NCBI GenBank assembly: GCA_023382575.1
Contig: JAHDWC010000011.1
Location: 1 to 41,727 of the forward strand
Direction: 5' to 3'
Source of the DNA: Anaerolineales bacterium
GTDB lineage: Bacteria > Chloroflexota > Anaerolineae > Anaerolineales > Villigracilaceae
DNA length: 41,727 nt
Below the pieces are notes generated by a model, which saw only the letters and a list, made by a program, of their open reading frames with translations, did not search any database and was not told where the DNA came from. Made by a program: the position numbers and the translations under genes. Positions 1 to 7,435 of this stretch are shown one piece after another (positions within the stretch are counted from its first letter, which is position 1; each line of letters starts with the position of its first letter).

Positions 1-147
1 CCATTTGTTTCGTCTATGCCAATAAACTTGATTTTTTTATATTCATTAATGCCCATTGGCTCATTCAAGCAATTGCATTCCTGCTTGTTCATAAAGCACC
101 TTATATTTGGATGCCCAATTATATCCAACAACCACCAATCCCTCGTT

Positions 148-153
148 TATAAT
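148..153 (+). promoter_or_regulatory. Candidate -10 element close to the lipid kinase start
   Basis: A perfect TATAAT ends 8 nt before the ATG at 162, so the transcript would start within about two bases of the start codon. No Shine-Dalgarno sequence is visible. The best -35 match (CCAACA at 125-130, 17 bp spacer) is weak. The mRNA may be leaderless or nearly so; this is inference from spacing. Confidence 0.4.
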
Positions 154-161
154 CCTCTCTC

Positions 162-1106
162 ATGCGTAAGGGACTATTACTCTACAACCCCGCCGCCGGA
201 CGGTTCCCCGTCCGTCGTTTTGTGCGGGGAATCATCAAGCCATTGAAAGATGCTGGCTGGAGCGTGGACATCGCTGAAACTCTCAGCGGCACCCACGCCA
301 CACAGACGGCGCATCAAGCCGCACAGGAGAAATACGATGCGGTTTTCGCCATTGGTGGTGACGGCACTGTGGGACAAGTCGCCAGCGGCTTGCTTCATTC
401 CGACACAGCTTTGGGCGTCCTGCCCGCCGGAACGACCAACGTCTGGGCGCTCGAACAGGGACAAAAGCCCTTCAGTTGGTTTCAATGGTGGAACTTGCGT
501 GACAATGCCAAATTGCTCGCCAACGTCACGCCGCAAAGTGTGGATGTGGGCATTTGCAACGACCGACCGTTTTTGCTATGGGCAGGCGTCGGCTTGGATG
601 CGCAAGCCATTAACAAGATCGAGCCGCGTCCGCGTTTGTTCAAGCATGTTTCGGTTCCGCACTTCTTCGTCACAACCGTCTGGGAGGCAACCTTCTGGCA
701 TGGGTTGGATTTGCGCGTCTATCAGGAAGGTCAACTCGTGGAGGGACATTACCTCGTCGCGGTTGCCACCAACATCCGGCATTATGCGGGCGGCATGTCG
801 GTCATTTCGCCAAACGCCCTGCTAGACGATGGCGAGATGGATTTATGGCTGCTAAGCGGCGATAGCGTCGCCGATGCCTTCCGTCATTTTTATGAATTGA
901 TCTCCGGCAAGCATCTCTCTTCTGAATATGCGCGCTGCATTCCTTTCAACCAAGTCACTATTGAATCGGATGCGAACTTTTCCATTCAAGTCGATGGCGA
1001 CCCCGCGCTTGGCGGCAACAAGGCAGAGATCAAAACTTTGCCGCGTTCACTCAAAATCCTGATGCCCGAAAACGCTTTATACTTGTTGAAACATCCGCAA
1101 AAATAA
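162..1106 (+). CDS. Diacylglycerol kinase family lipid kinase (YegS/DagK-like)
   Basis: The 314-residue product matches the DAGK catalytic family in length and motifs. LLYNPAAG lies near the N-terminus, the nucleotide-binding GGDGT loop follows at about residue 66, and a PAGTTN motif corresponds to the family's P-x-GT-x-N segment. The C-terminal half has the expected beta-rich domain with GDGEMDL-like and VDGDP motifs. Such enzymes phosphorylate diacylglycerol or related lipids at the inner membrane face using ATP; the exact lipid cannot be told from sequence. No signal peptide is seen. The ATG at 162 begins directly with the first beta strand, which supports the start. The SH3b gene begins 2 nt after its stop, so the two are probably co-transcribed. 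Confidence 0.88.
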   Translation: MRKGLLLYNPAAGRFPVRRFVRGIIKPLKDAGWSVDIAETLSGTHATQTAHQAAQEKYDAVFAIGGDGTVGQVASGLLHSDTALGVLPAGTTNVWALEQGQKPFSWFQWWNLRDNAKLLANVTPQSVDVGICNDRPFLLWAGVGLDAQAINKIEPRPRLFKHVSVPHFFVTTVWEATFWHGLDLRVYQEGQLVEGHYLVAVATNIRHYAGGMSVISPNALLDDGEMDLWLLSGDSVADAFRHFYELISGKHLSSEYARCIPFNQVTIESDANFSIQVDGDPALGGNKAEIKTLPRSLKILMPENALYLLKHPQK

Positions 1107-1107
1107 C

Positions 1108-1581
1108 ATGGACTTACGCCCCTTCTTAAATCGTTTTGTGATCATTGGATCGCTGGTGCTGGCCGGGATTCTGATCCTCGTCACGTTGATTCTCATCGGC
1201 TGGACATCTCCCCGCTTCTCTCCTGACGTTGGGTTTGCACCTGCCGACCTAACCATGATCCCCGCCCCAACCCACACCCCCGCTGCGACAACGACCTTCA
1301 CACCTGACCCGCTCGCCTCACCCACCTTCGACCCGGATACCGTTCACATCGAAGGCTATGTGCAGATCACCGGCACTGGCGGCGATGGCTTGCGCATCCG
1401 CTCCGCGCCAGGATTGAACACTGAAACCGTCTTCCGCGGCGAAGAAGCTGAAGTCTTTCTCGTCAAAGATGGTCCGCAAGAAGTGGATGGCTATACCTGG
1501 TGGTATCTCGTCGCCCCATATGACGATACCCGCGCAGGTTGGGCGGCTTCTGAGTTTCTCGCGGTTGTGCCTGCACCATAA
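1108..1581 (+). CDS. Membrane-anchored bacterial SH3-domain protein
   Basis: A 157-residue protein with one N-terminal membrane helix at about residues 10-33, then a Thr/Pro-rich linker at about 40-75, then an SH3b-like domain to the end. The domain has the typical GLRIRSAPGLNT segment, a WWYL strand and a closing GWAASEFL motif. In other bacteria SH3b domains bind cell-wall peptides or act as extracytoplasmic adaptors; the ligand here is unknown. Topology should place the domain outside the membrane. The start lies 2 nt after the lipid kinase stop and no strong ribosome-binding site is seen, suggesting translational coupling. A link to envelope maintenance with the lipid kinase is plausible but unproven. 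Confidence 0.75.
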   Translation: MDLRPFLNRFVIIGSLVLAGILILVTLILIGWTSPRFSPDVGFAPADLTMIPAPTHTPAATTTFTPDPLASPTFDPDTVHIEGYVQITGTGGDGLRIRSAPGLNTETVFRGEEAEVFLVKDGPQEVDGYTWWYLVAPYDDTRAGWAASEFLAVVPAP

Positions 1582-1601
1582 AATTCGAAAAAGGAATCGA
1601 A

Positions 1602-1940
1602 ATGACCGAAAAACCGACCAATGTCACTGCCAATAAAAGCAAACGCGAATTTACTGTCCTCTGGGATAGCGGACATAAGAGCGTCTATCCGTTTGGATTG
1701 CTGCGCGCGGCCTGTCCGTGCGCCTCGTGCCGTGGCGGACATGAGAATATGAAATCTGAGCCGGATGAAGATGTGTTTACCAAGGAAATGGAAGATAATG
1801 CGTCCACGCGCATCGCCAACGTGGTGGCGGTCGGCTCCTATGCGCTGACCATCGTCTGGGAGGATGGGCACGATTACGGGATTTATAACTGGCACTATCT
1901 GCGGGCGTTATGTCCGTGCGAGGAATGCCGGAAGAAGTAG
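1602..1940 (+). CDS. DUF971 domain protein
   Basis: A 112-residue protein filled by a DUF971 (gamma-butyrobetaine hydroxylase N-terminal-like) domain. It has an L-W-DSGH start, an LRAACPCASCRG segment with CxC and CxxC cysteines, a second V-W-EDGH strand, and the family's closing LRALCPCEECR motif. The cysteine clusters could bind zinc or an iron-sulfur cluster; related domains occur beside Mrp/ApbC-type iron-sulfur carriers, but no such gene is near. A good ribosome-binding site (AAGGAA) precedes the ATG by about 6 nt. It is probably the last gene of the lipid kinase-SH3b unit and ends before a bidirectional terminator. Function is unknown beyond the family assignment. Confidence 0.85.
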   Translation: MTEKPTNVTANKSKREFTVLWDSGHKSVYPFGLLRAACPCASCRGGHENMKSEPDEDVFTKEMEDNASTRIANVVAVGSYALTIVWEDGHDYGIYNWHYLRALCPCEECRKK

Positions 1941-1963
1941 CCCAGTCATTGCGATAACTTATA

Positions 1964-1994
1964 AAAAGAGCATGGAATTTGTCCATGCTCTTTT
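1964..1994. terminator. Bidirectional rho-independent terminator
   Basis: Perfect 13-bp inverted repeat AAAAGAGCATGGA / TCCATGCTCTTTT with a 5-nt loop. A-rich and T-rich flanks serve both strands. It lies between the convergent DUF971 and TPR genes. Confidence 0.9.
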
Positions 1995-1996
1995 GT

Positions 1997-3862
1997 TTAC
2001 GGAGTGGGGGTGGCTGTTGGCGTCCGCGTGGGGGTGCGGGAAACTGTCGGCGAGGTGCCCGCTGCGGGAGTTGGCGTCCCAGCCCGCGGCGTCGATGTGG
2101 ATGCGCCACGTGTGGGAGTCCGTGTTGCAGGGACCAATTCTCTGAGACGCGCTTCCGCTTCTTCGCGCATTTCGGCAGTCATCACATCTTCATCCAGTTC
2201 GAGCAAGGCTTGCCAGGATTCAATCTCGTCGTTTTCTTCTTCACGCATTTCCTGAATGCGAGCGCGCCAGTAAAGCGTGAGCGCCTGCTCCTCTTCAGTT
2301 TCCGTAAGCGACTTGGCAATGTCAATTTGCAAGAAGGCTGTGCCAAAACGTTCATCGAGATAATAGGCGCGGGCAAGACCAAGACGTGCCATGAAGGAAC
2401 GGTCATCTTCATCGACGGCTACTTCAAGGTCACTGACAGCTTCATCGGCATTGCCCAACTCAAGGTGAGACAAGCCGCGATATACGTAATATTCCCGGAA
2501 ACCATTACGGCTGAGGTCGGTCAGACGGTCAATCGCGTCGATGGTAAATTCGTATTCGCCAAGATAGAAATAGACCAGCCCGAGTTTGCCAAAACCAGAT
2601 GCATCTTCGGTTTCGAAGGCAGTGTACACGCGCAGGGATTCCAACGCACGCTGGTAATCGCCTTTTTCAATGTACAAGTCCGCGAGCAGTTCGTAAACGG
2701 GCAGGCTGGTAATATCTGCTGCGTAGGATTTTTCAGCGTATTCCAACGCCTTGTCGGTATCTTCCTGCGCAAGATAGACGCGAGCATAGGTCATGTAAAC
2801 TTCGGGGGAACCGGGCAAAAATTCTTCGGCGGTTTCCAGGTCGGCAAGCGCATCTTCATAATCGCCGCGGTTGAGATAGTAACGCGCACGTTCAAGATAA
2901 ACTTCGCCAAAGAACGGGTCGCGGTCGATGGCTTCCTCGAAGAGAAATTCTGCATTGAAGCGTGGATTCGTCAGCAAGCGGACACGCGCCAAGCCCAAGT
3001 ATGGCGGACCAAAGTTCGGGTCAAGTTGCAAAGCATCGTTGTAGGCATTGAGGGCGTTGGTCGTCTCGCCTTTGAAGCGATAAGCCTCACCGATGTAGTA
3101 CATCACATCTGCTGCCTCTGGCTCTGCCTGACGGATCAACTCCATGTTGAGCAGGAAGGTATCCCAATCGCCGTCTTCGTAGGCGGCTTGAGCAATACGG
3201 AATTGATCCACTGAATCCAACGAGCGCGGCGTGTTGACGTAAAGCGGAGTCGGTGTATAGGGAGCGGGGAGATACGCTTCAAGTGGTGTCGGTCCGCTAA
3301 AGGCTTGGGTCGGACGCGCCGTCGCACCGAAGAGTGTAGGCGTGGCAGTGAATGTGGGAGAAGGTCCCGGCGTGAAGGTCTCAGTTGGGCGGACGTTGCT
3401 CTGACGCGGCAGGATAAATCCGAAAATGACGGCGGCGCATAAGCCAACCGTGATGACGACCAATCCCATCAATCGCGCAATGGGACTGCGCGTAAAAGCG
3501 CGAAACCCTTTTTCTTTGGGTTTGTCGGTTGCGAGTAGAAGTTTCGCCTCCCACGCGCGCGGACGATTAACCGGGAATGGCTGAATGGTGTCATCGGGAG
3601 ATAATGCCCCTAACAGAATCAACCCGCGTTTGGCAGTGGCATTTTCCGGGTCCAGTTTGAGAGCGGTCTGCAAACAATAGATGCGTTCCTTTTGGGCATC
3701 CACTGCAGCGCTGAGCCAAACCCAGTACGTGGCATTGTTCTGATCGGTCTTGAGCAGCAACGTCAACAATTCCTTGGCGCGAGGTTTATCGCCGCGGCGC
3801 AAGGCTTCCAGGGCATCCTGAAAGATGGTTTCGTTGTTCTGCTCTTTGATCTCGCCGGTCAT
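1997..3862 (-). CDS. Membrane-anchored tetratricopeptide-repeat protein
   Basis: A 621-residue protein. Residues 10-85 form TPR-like helices, ending in an LKLDPENATAKRGLILLG motif often seen in Chloroflexota TPR proteins. One membrane helix follows at about 131-152, then a Thr/Pro-rich linker to about 200. A long array of TPR units runs from about 225 to 585, with repeats such as ALNAYNDALQLDPNFGPPYLGLARV and YLNRGDYEDALADLETAEE shortened here by eye. The last 30 residues are a Thr/Pro tail. One helix implies the two TPR blocks sit on opposite membrane sides, probably as a protein-interaction scaffold. No enzymatic motif is seen. A possible -10 sits only 6 nt upstream of the ATG. Partners are unknown. 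Confidence 0.8.
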   Translation of the reverse strand: MTGEIKEQNNETIFQDALEALRRGDKPRAKELLTLLLKTDQNNATYWVWLSAAVDAQKERIYCLQTALKLDPENATAKRGLILLGALSPDDTIQPFPVNRPRAWEAKLLLATDKPKEKGFRAFTRSPIARLMGLVVITVGLCAAVIFGFILPRQSNVRPTETFTPGPSPTFTATPTLFGATARPTQAFSGPTPLEAYLPAPYTPTPLYVNTPRSLDSVDQFRIAQAAYEDGDWDTFLLNMELIRQAEPEAADVMYYIGEAYRFKGETTNALNAYNDALQLDPNFGPPYLGLARVRLLTNPRFNAEFLFEEAIDRDPFFGEVYLERARYYLNRGDYEDALADLETAEEFLPGSPEVYMTYARVYLAQEDTDKALEYAEKSYAADITSLPVYELLADLYIEKGDYQRALESLRVYTAFETEDASGFGKLGLVYFYLGEYEFTIDAIDRLTDLSRNGFREYYVYRGLSHLELGNADEAVSDLEVAVDEDDRSFMARLGLARAYYLDERFGTAFLQIDIAKSLTETEEEQALTLYWRARIQEMREEENDEIESWQALLELDEDVMTAEMREEAEARLRELVPATRTPTRGASTSTPRAGTPTPAAGTSPTVSRTPTRTPTATPTP

Positions 3863-3868
3863 TCCTTG

Positions 3869-3898
3869 ATTTTACCGCCTGTCTCACAATTAAGTAAA
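3869..3898 (-). promoter_or_regulatory. Candidate promoter of the TPR gene (leaderless geometry)
   Basis: On the minus strand TTTACT (3893-3898) and TAAAAT (3869-3874) are separated by 18 bp. The -10 ends 6 nt before the ATG at 3862, so the predicted transcription start coincides with the start codon. An AAGGA directly abuts the ATG, too close to serve as a normal ribosome-binding site. Confidence 0.45.
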
Positions 3899-3905
3899 CT
3901 TTGCG

Positions 3906-4475
3906 TTATTCGTGAAATTCTTCAACCTGGTAGGTAAAGACCAGCAATTTTACGTCGCGCCAGGTATTCGGCTTGACGTTCATCTTGTAGCAGAGTTGAT
4001 TGAGAAATTCTTCGGGATTGGGAATCTTCTCCCAAACTTGCGGAAGAAAGGTCGCTCGCTTCGAACCGTGACGCAAGACGACTCCATCCACATGCGGGTG
4101 GAGCTTCGCGAGAAGCTCTTCGCTCGTCTCATATTCCAACTGTCTGGGCGGGGTCAGGCGCGAGACCTCAATCTGGATGCGGTTGAGTTCCTCTTCCCGC
4201 ACCGGCGGGAAGCGTGGGTCTTCCAACGCAGCCGCAACCGCATGCTCGCGAACATCCTCTGCCAAGGGCTGATACGCTTCCAGCGCGCCGATGCAACCGC
4301 GTAATTCGCCTTGAACCGTGAGCGTGACAAACGATGCGCCATTTGCACCAAGCGCAGGCGTGATGGGATACACACTCAGCAACGGTAAGGCTTTGCCGCG
4401 TACTGCATCTTCGAGCGACTCCCGCGCAATGCGAAGCAGCGTTTGTCGTTCACTTGTTGTCAATGTTTCCGTCAT
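3906..4475 (-). CDS. AMMECR1-domain protein
   Basis: A 189-residue protein covering the AMMECR1 fold almost end to end. The hallmark LRGCIG motif follows a FVTLTVQGE strand, then come EDPRFPPV and IQIEVSRLTPP segments and a conserved HVDGVVLRHG stretch. A later FLPQVWEK segment and the closing LLVFTYQVEEF strand also fit. The family often sits beside Memo-like and radical-SAM genes (the AmmeMemoRadiSam system), but here it stands alone. Its biochemical role is not established. The ATG has a strong GGAGGG ribosome-binding site 5 nt upstream. The preceding gene's terminator hairpin ends about 15 nt before the ATG, leaving no room for a separate promoter, so expression may rely on read-through. 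Confidence 0.9.
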   Translation of the reverse strand: MTETLTTSERQTLLRIARESLEDAVRGKALPLLSVYPITPALGANGASFVTLTVQGELRGCIGALEAYQPLAEDVREHAVAAALEDPRFPPVREEELNRIQIEVSRLTPPRQLEYETSEELLAKLHPHVDGVVLRHGSKRATFLPQVWEKIPNPEEFLNQLCYKMNVKPNTWRDVKLLVFTYQVEEFHE

Positions 4476-4490
4476 ATTACCCTCCGAACA

Positions 4491-4520
4491 AAATAGGTCA
4501 CGCCAAGGCGTGACCTATTT
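4491..4520 (-). terminator. Hairpin terminator/attenuator between flavin reductase and AMMECR1 genes
   Basis: A 14-bp inverted repeat, AAATAGGTCACGCC / GGCGTGACCTATTT, with a 2-nt centre. It overlaps the flavin reductase stop codon and on the minus strand runs into TTTTGTT. The ribosome-binding site of the AMMECR1 gene follows at once, so it acts either as a terminator or as an intra-operon attenuator. Confidence 0.8.
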
Positions 4521-5039
4521 AAATTTAGACAACTTCCAATACTCGCGATTGTGATAGACCAATGGCTCTCCGGCATCCATGCTGCGAGCCGCGACCACTT
4601 CTGCGATGAAAAGCATATTCATGCCCGCATCGAACGTCTCGATGACGCGACAATCCAGCCATGCCAACCCACCGACGATCAGTGGCGAACCAGTGACAAG
4701 CGTCTCCGTTTGCAAGTTGGCAAAGCGATTCGACGCTTCAGGCACACGTCCAGCAAATATATTCGAGATGACAGCCTGTTCGTTGGAAAGGATCGTCACA
4801 CCAAACGCTTGCGATTTCGAGATCAATTCATGGGTGCGTGAATTCTGCTGGAGCGAAATAGTGATCAGTGCTGGGTCCAGTGAAATGGAGGTGAACGAGT
4901 TGACGGTCATACCGTGAATTTGGCCTTCGTGTGCTGCGGTAACAACGGTCACACCAGCTGACCAGGCGCGCATGGCAGACCGCAGCGATTCCGTGTCAAC
5001 GGTCAAAATTGTCGAATTCTTCATGTTTTGTTTCATCAT
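4515..5039 (-). CDS. Flavin reductase family (FMN-binding split-barrel) protein
   Basis: A product of 174 residues from the ATG at 5039. It has the flavin reductase-like (DIM6/NTAB) pattern: RAWSAGVTVVTA near the start, GMTVNSFTSISLDPALITISL as the flavin-contact strand-loop-strand (shortened core MTVNSF), then a FGVTILS strand and a late VYHNREY segment. Family members reduce FMN or FAD with NAD(P)H, often for a partner monooxygenase, or act as flavoproteins. No monooxygenase lies nearby, so the partner is unknown. An in-frame TTG at 5063 would extend the protein, but GAGG placed 5 nt before the ATG at 5039 makes 5039 (or the adjacent ATG at 5036) the better start. Cytoplasmic. Confidence 0.85.
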   Translation of the reverse strand: MMKQNMKNSTILTVDTESLRSAMRAWSAGVTVVTAAHEGQIHGMTVNSFTSISLDPALITISLQQNSRTHELISKSQAFGVTILSNEQAVISNIFAGRVPEASNRFANLQTETLVTGSPLIVGGLAWLDCRVIETFDAGMNMLFIAEVVAARSMDAGEPLVYHNREYWKLSKFK

Positions 5040-5146
5040 AATGTCCTCAAAAGGGCAAGTCAAGGCGAAAATGCATAGATTTGATTCAATTGCATGGTAA
5101 TTCCTTACCTTAAGAGGCTTTCATCCACGCGTGGTAGACTAGGCGC

Positions 5147-6379
5147 ATGTCTCCAAAGATCAGAAACATCCTCATCGGGCTGGCAGGTGTCATCCTGCTG
5201 GCTATCCTGGTATATCAAATTCCGGCGGTGAAATCACGCCTCGAATGGCGCATCGACGTATTTCAAATTTACGTAAAAAACATTATCGACCCGGTTGGTC
5301 CCGTGCCGACGGCGCTGCCTGTCACCCCACAAATCGCCACATCCACACCCCAGCCGACCCACACAGCAGTGGCTCAAACTCTCCCGTCGGTCACGCCCAC
5401 TGTCACCTTGCCGCCGCTCCCGCCGCAGGTCGCCATGTCATCGCCACCCTACGAAAAACAAACGCCCAATAACTGTGGTCCCGCCACGCTTTCGATGGCA
5501 CTGCACATATATGGCTGGGAAGGCGACCAAACCGACATCGCCGACCTCATCAAACCTGTCACTGGCGACCGCAACGTCAACCCCGAAGAGATGCGTTATT
5601 ACGTCCGCACACAGGCGGGCTGGCTCAATCTCGAATATCGCGTCGGCGGAAGCATCGAACTGCTCAAACGTTTGCTTGCGGCGAATTACCCCGTCATTGT
5701 GGAAAGTGTCACCTCGTTGAATCCCGCTGATGCACTCGGTCCTAATGATGACCTTTGGGCGGCGCATTATCTTCTGCTCACCGGCTACGACGATACCAAG
5801 CAGGAATTCACAATCCAAGATTCCTATCACGGTCCCGACCTGACCATCTCTTACGCTCAACTCGAAGAAGAATGGAAGCCGTTCAACAACCTTTACATGG
5901 TGATCTACTTCCCGCAATTTGAAGAAGAGATGAAGAACCTGCTCGCCTCAGACTGGGACCCGAATCAGAATCGCATCAATGGGCTGACCGCCACCGAAGC
6001 CGCCATCGCCTCTCCCTCCGCCGACGCCTTCGACTGGTTCAACTACGGCAGCAACCTCGCCTACTTCAGTCGCTACGAAGAAGCCGCGCTCGCCTATGAC
6101 AAGGCGCGCGAGATCGGACTTCCGCTGCGAATGTTCCGCTATCAGTTCGGTCCCTTCCTGGCGTACTTCCATTCCGGCCGAAACGATGACCTGCTCACTT
6201 TAACGGATTATGCCCGCGGCGTGACGGAAATGTCGGAAGAAGCCTGGCTGTGGTATGGTTATGGTTTGTATCGTAATGGTGACAATGCCGGCGCGCTCAA
6301 AGCCTGGCAAAAAGCGGATGCGATCAACCCGAAGTTCTTCGAAGACCAAGCCCGTAATGCCATGAAACTGGTTCAGTGA
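5147..6379 (+). CDS. Membrane-anchored C39-like cysteine peptidase with TPR-like tail
   Basis: A 410-residue protein with one N-terminal membrane helix at residues 7-26, a Thr/Pro linker at about 50-95, and a papain-fold C39-like peptidase domain at about 97-260. Catalytic candidates are all present: Cys110 in NNCGPAT, His207 in WAAHYLL and Asp225 in IQDSYHG. From about 275 a TPR-like helical region follows (AFDWFNYGSNLAYF, then EEAALAYDKAREIG). The domain should face outside. Unlike bacteriocin exporters there is no ABC transporter part, so a role in processing or binding envelope proteins is more likely. The start is the ATG at 5147; TAGACT ends 6 nt upstream and no ribosome-binding site is seen. 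A SUMF1 lipoprotein gene follows closely. Confidence 0.82.
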   Translation: MSPKIRNILIGLAGVILLAILVYQIPAVKSRLEWRIDVFQIYVKNIIDPVGPVPTALPVTPQIATSTPQPTHTAVAQTLPSVTPTVTLPPLPPQVAMSSPPYEKQTPNNCGPATLSMALHIYGWEGDQTDIADLIKPVTGDRNVNPEEMRYYVRTQAGWLNLEYRVGGSIELLKRLLAANYPVIVESVTSLNPADALGPNDDLWAAHYLLLTGYDDTKQEFTIQDSYHGPDLTISYAQLEEEWKPFNNLYMVIYFPQFEEEMKNLLASDWDPNQNRINGLTATEAAIASPSADAFDWFNYGSNLAYFSRYEEAALAYDKAREIGLPLRMFRYQFGPFLAYFHSGRNDDLLTLTDYARGVTEMSEEAWLWYGYGLYRNGDNAGALKAWQKADAINPKFFEDQARNAMKLVQ

Positions 6380-6401
6380 TCAAGTGAAAGCATCGCAGCT
6401 C

Positions 6402-7361
6402 ATGAACTATAAATCCATCCTTCTCACCCTCGCCTTCGTGTTGACGGCTTGTCAGTCCGCGCCATCACCCACGCTAGAAGTAACTCAAACACCAACGCTG
6501 ACTCCAACCATTGTCGTCGAAGAGACCGCAACTTTCACACCGACGGAAATCCCTGCTTCGCCCACGCCCGTTTTGACGCCCACACCAAATAACATCAAAA
6601 TCTCCCCAACCGATGGCATGACTCAAATCCTCATCCCTGAAGGTACATTCTTCATGGGCGGCATGGACGTGTATCGCGAAAACGACGAACTCCCAGCCCG
6701 CGAAGTTTTCATCAACGCCTTTTGGATGGATCAAGTGGAAGTGACCAACGGGATGTATAACCTGTGTGTGCAAGCTGGCGAGTGCCGCCCGCCCACGCAG
6801 CTCCGCTCGGATAATCGCGAGTCCTATTTCGGCAACCCTGAGTTTCAAGATTACCCGGTCGTGTATGTGACCTGGTACGATGCCAATGCCTACTGTCAAT
6901 GGGCAGGGCGGCGTCTGCCTACCGAAGCGGAATGGGAACGCGCTGCACGCGGGAACGACAAACGCAACTATCCATGGGGCGATGAACTCCCTAATGAATA
7001 CAATTCCAACTCGCAGAACATTGTCGGCGATACATCGCGCGTCGGATCATATGCTGAAGGCGCGAGTCCGTTTGGCGTGTTGGACTTGGCTGGCAATGTT
7101 TGGGAGTGGGTCGCCGACCGTTACCGCCCTGATTATTACAGCAAGTCACCGGCTGAAAATCCTACCGGTCCAACCGAGGATGAAGTCTTTAACCATATGC
7201 GTGTCATCCGCGGCGGGTCTTTCCAGGAGGATGGATATATCTCGCGGCTTGCCAATCGTAATTTTTTAGATGGACCCAATCCCAGGTCACGGCCAGGCGA
7301 TGATGAGTTCTATGGAAAGAGTTCATATAAGATTGGTTTTCGCTGCGCAGCTGATGAATAA
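6402..7361 (+). CDS. SUMF1 (FGE-sulfatase fold) lipoprotein, copy 1
   Basis: A lipoprotein of about 319 residues. The signal peptide ends in LTAC (Cys17), followed by a Thr/Pro-rich linker to about residue 65, then a SUMF1 domain to the end. Domain hallmarks are the FFMGG strand, the WMDQVEVTNGMY segment, PVVYVTW, GRRLPTEAEWERAARG, YPWGDE, LAGNVWEWVAD, VIRGGSF and the closing IGFRCA. The two active-site cysteines of true formylglycine-generating enzymes, expected after the RGGSW-like strand, are absent, so catalysis is unlikely. It is more likely a surface-binding or structural lipoprotein. A GTG at 6384 is an alternative start, but the ATG at 6402 gives a standard lipoprotein signal. It follows the C39 gene by about 20 nt, suggesting one transcript. 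Confidence 0.88.
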   Translation: MNYKSILLTLAFVLTACQSAPSPTLEVTQTPTLTPTIVVEETATFTPTEIPASPTPVLTPTPNNIKISPTDGMTQILIPEGTFFMGGMDVYRENDELPAREVFINAFWMDQVEVTNGMYNLCVQAGECRPPTQLRSDNRESYFGNPEFQDYPVVYVTWYDANAYCQWAGRRLPTEAEWERAARGNDKRNYPWGDELPNEYNSNSQNIVGDTSRVGSYAEGASPFGVLDLAGNVWEWVADRYRPDYYSKSPAENPTGPTEDEVFNHMRVIRGGSFQEDGYISRLANRNFLDGPNPRSRPGDDEFYGKSSYKIGFRCAADE

Positions 7362-7414
7362 AAATTCACCCCGCATCCACTCGGACGAGTCGCTTGCGGG
7401 GTGAAAAATTTTTG
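7361..7414. terminator. Bidirectional terminator between SUMF1 lipoprotein 1 and the response regulator
   Basis: Outer stem TTCACCCCGC / GCGGGGTGAA with an inner ACTCG-GA-CGAGT stem, flanked by an A-run and a T-run. It serves the two convergent genes. Confidence 0.85.
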
Positions 7415-7435
7415 AGGTTTGCGTTCAACTTCCGG

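Noticed and set aside
1-161. A partial gene at the left edge
   Set aside because: The only frame runs into the lipid kinase gene in another frame and shows no domain; the AT-rich stretch looks intergenic with a -10 at 148-153.
1979-3214. A 411-codon open frame on the plus strand opposite the TPR gene
   Set aside because: It starts inside the terminator hairpin and is a shadow of the TPR gene; no domain is visible.
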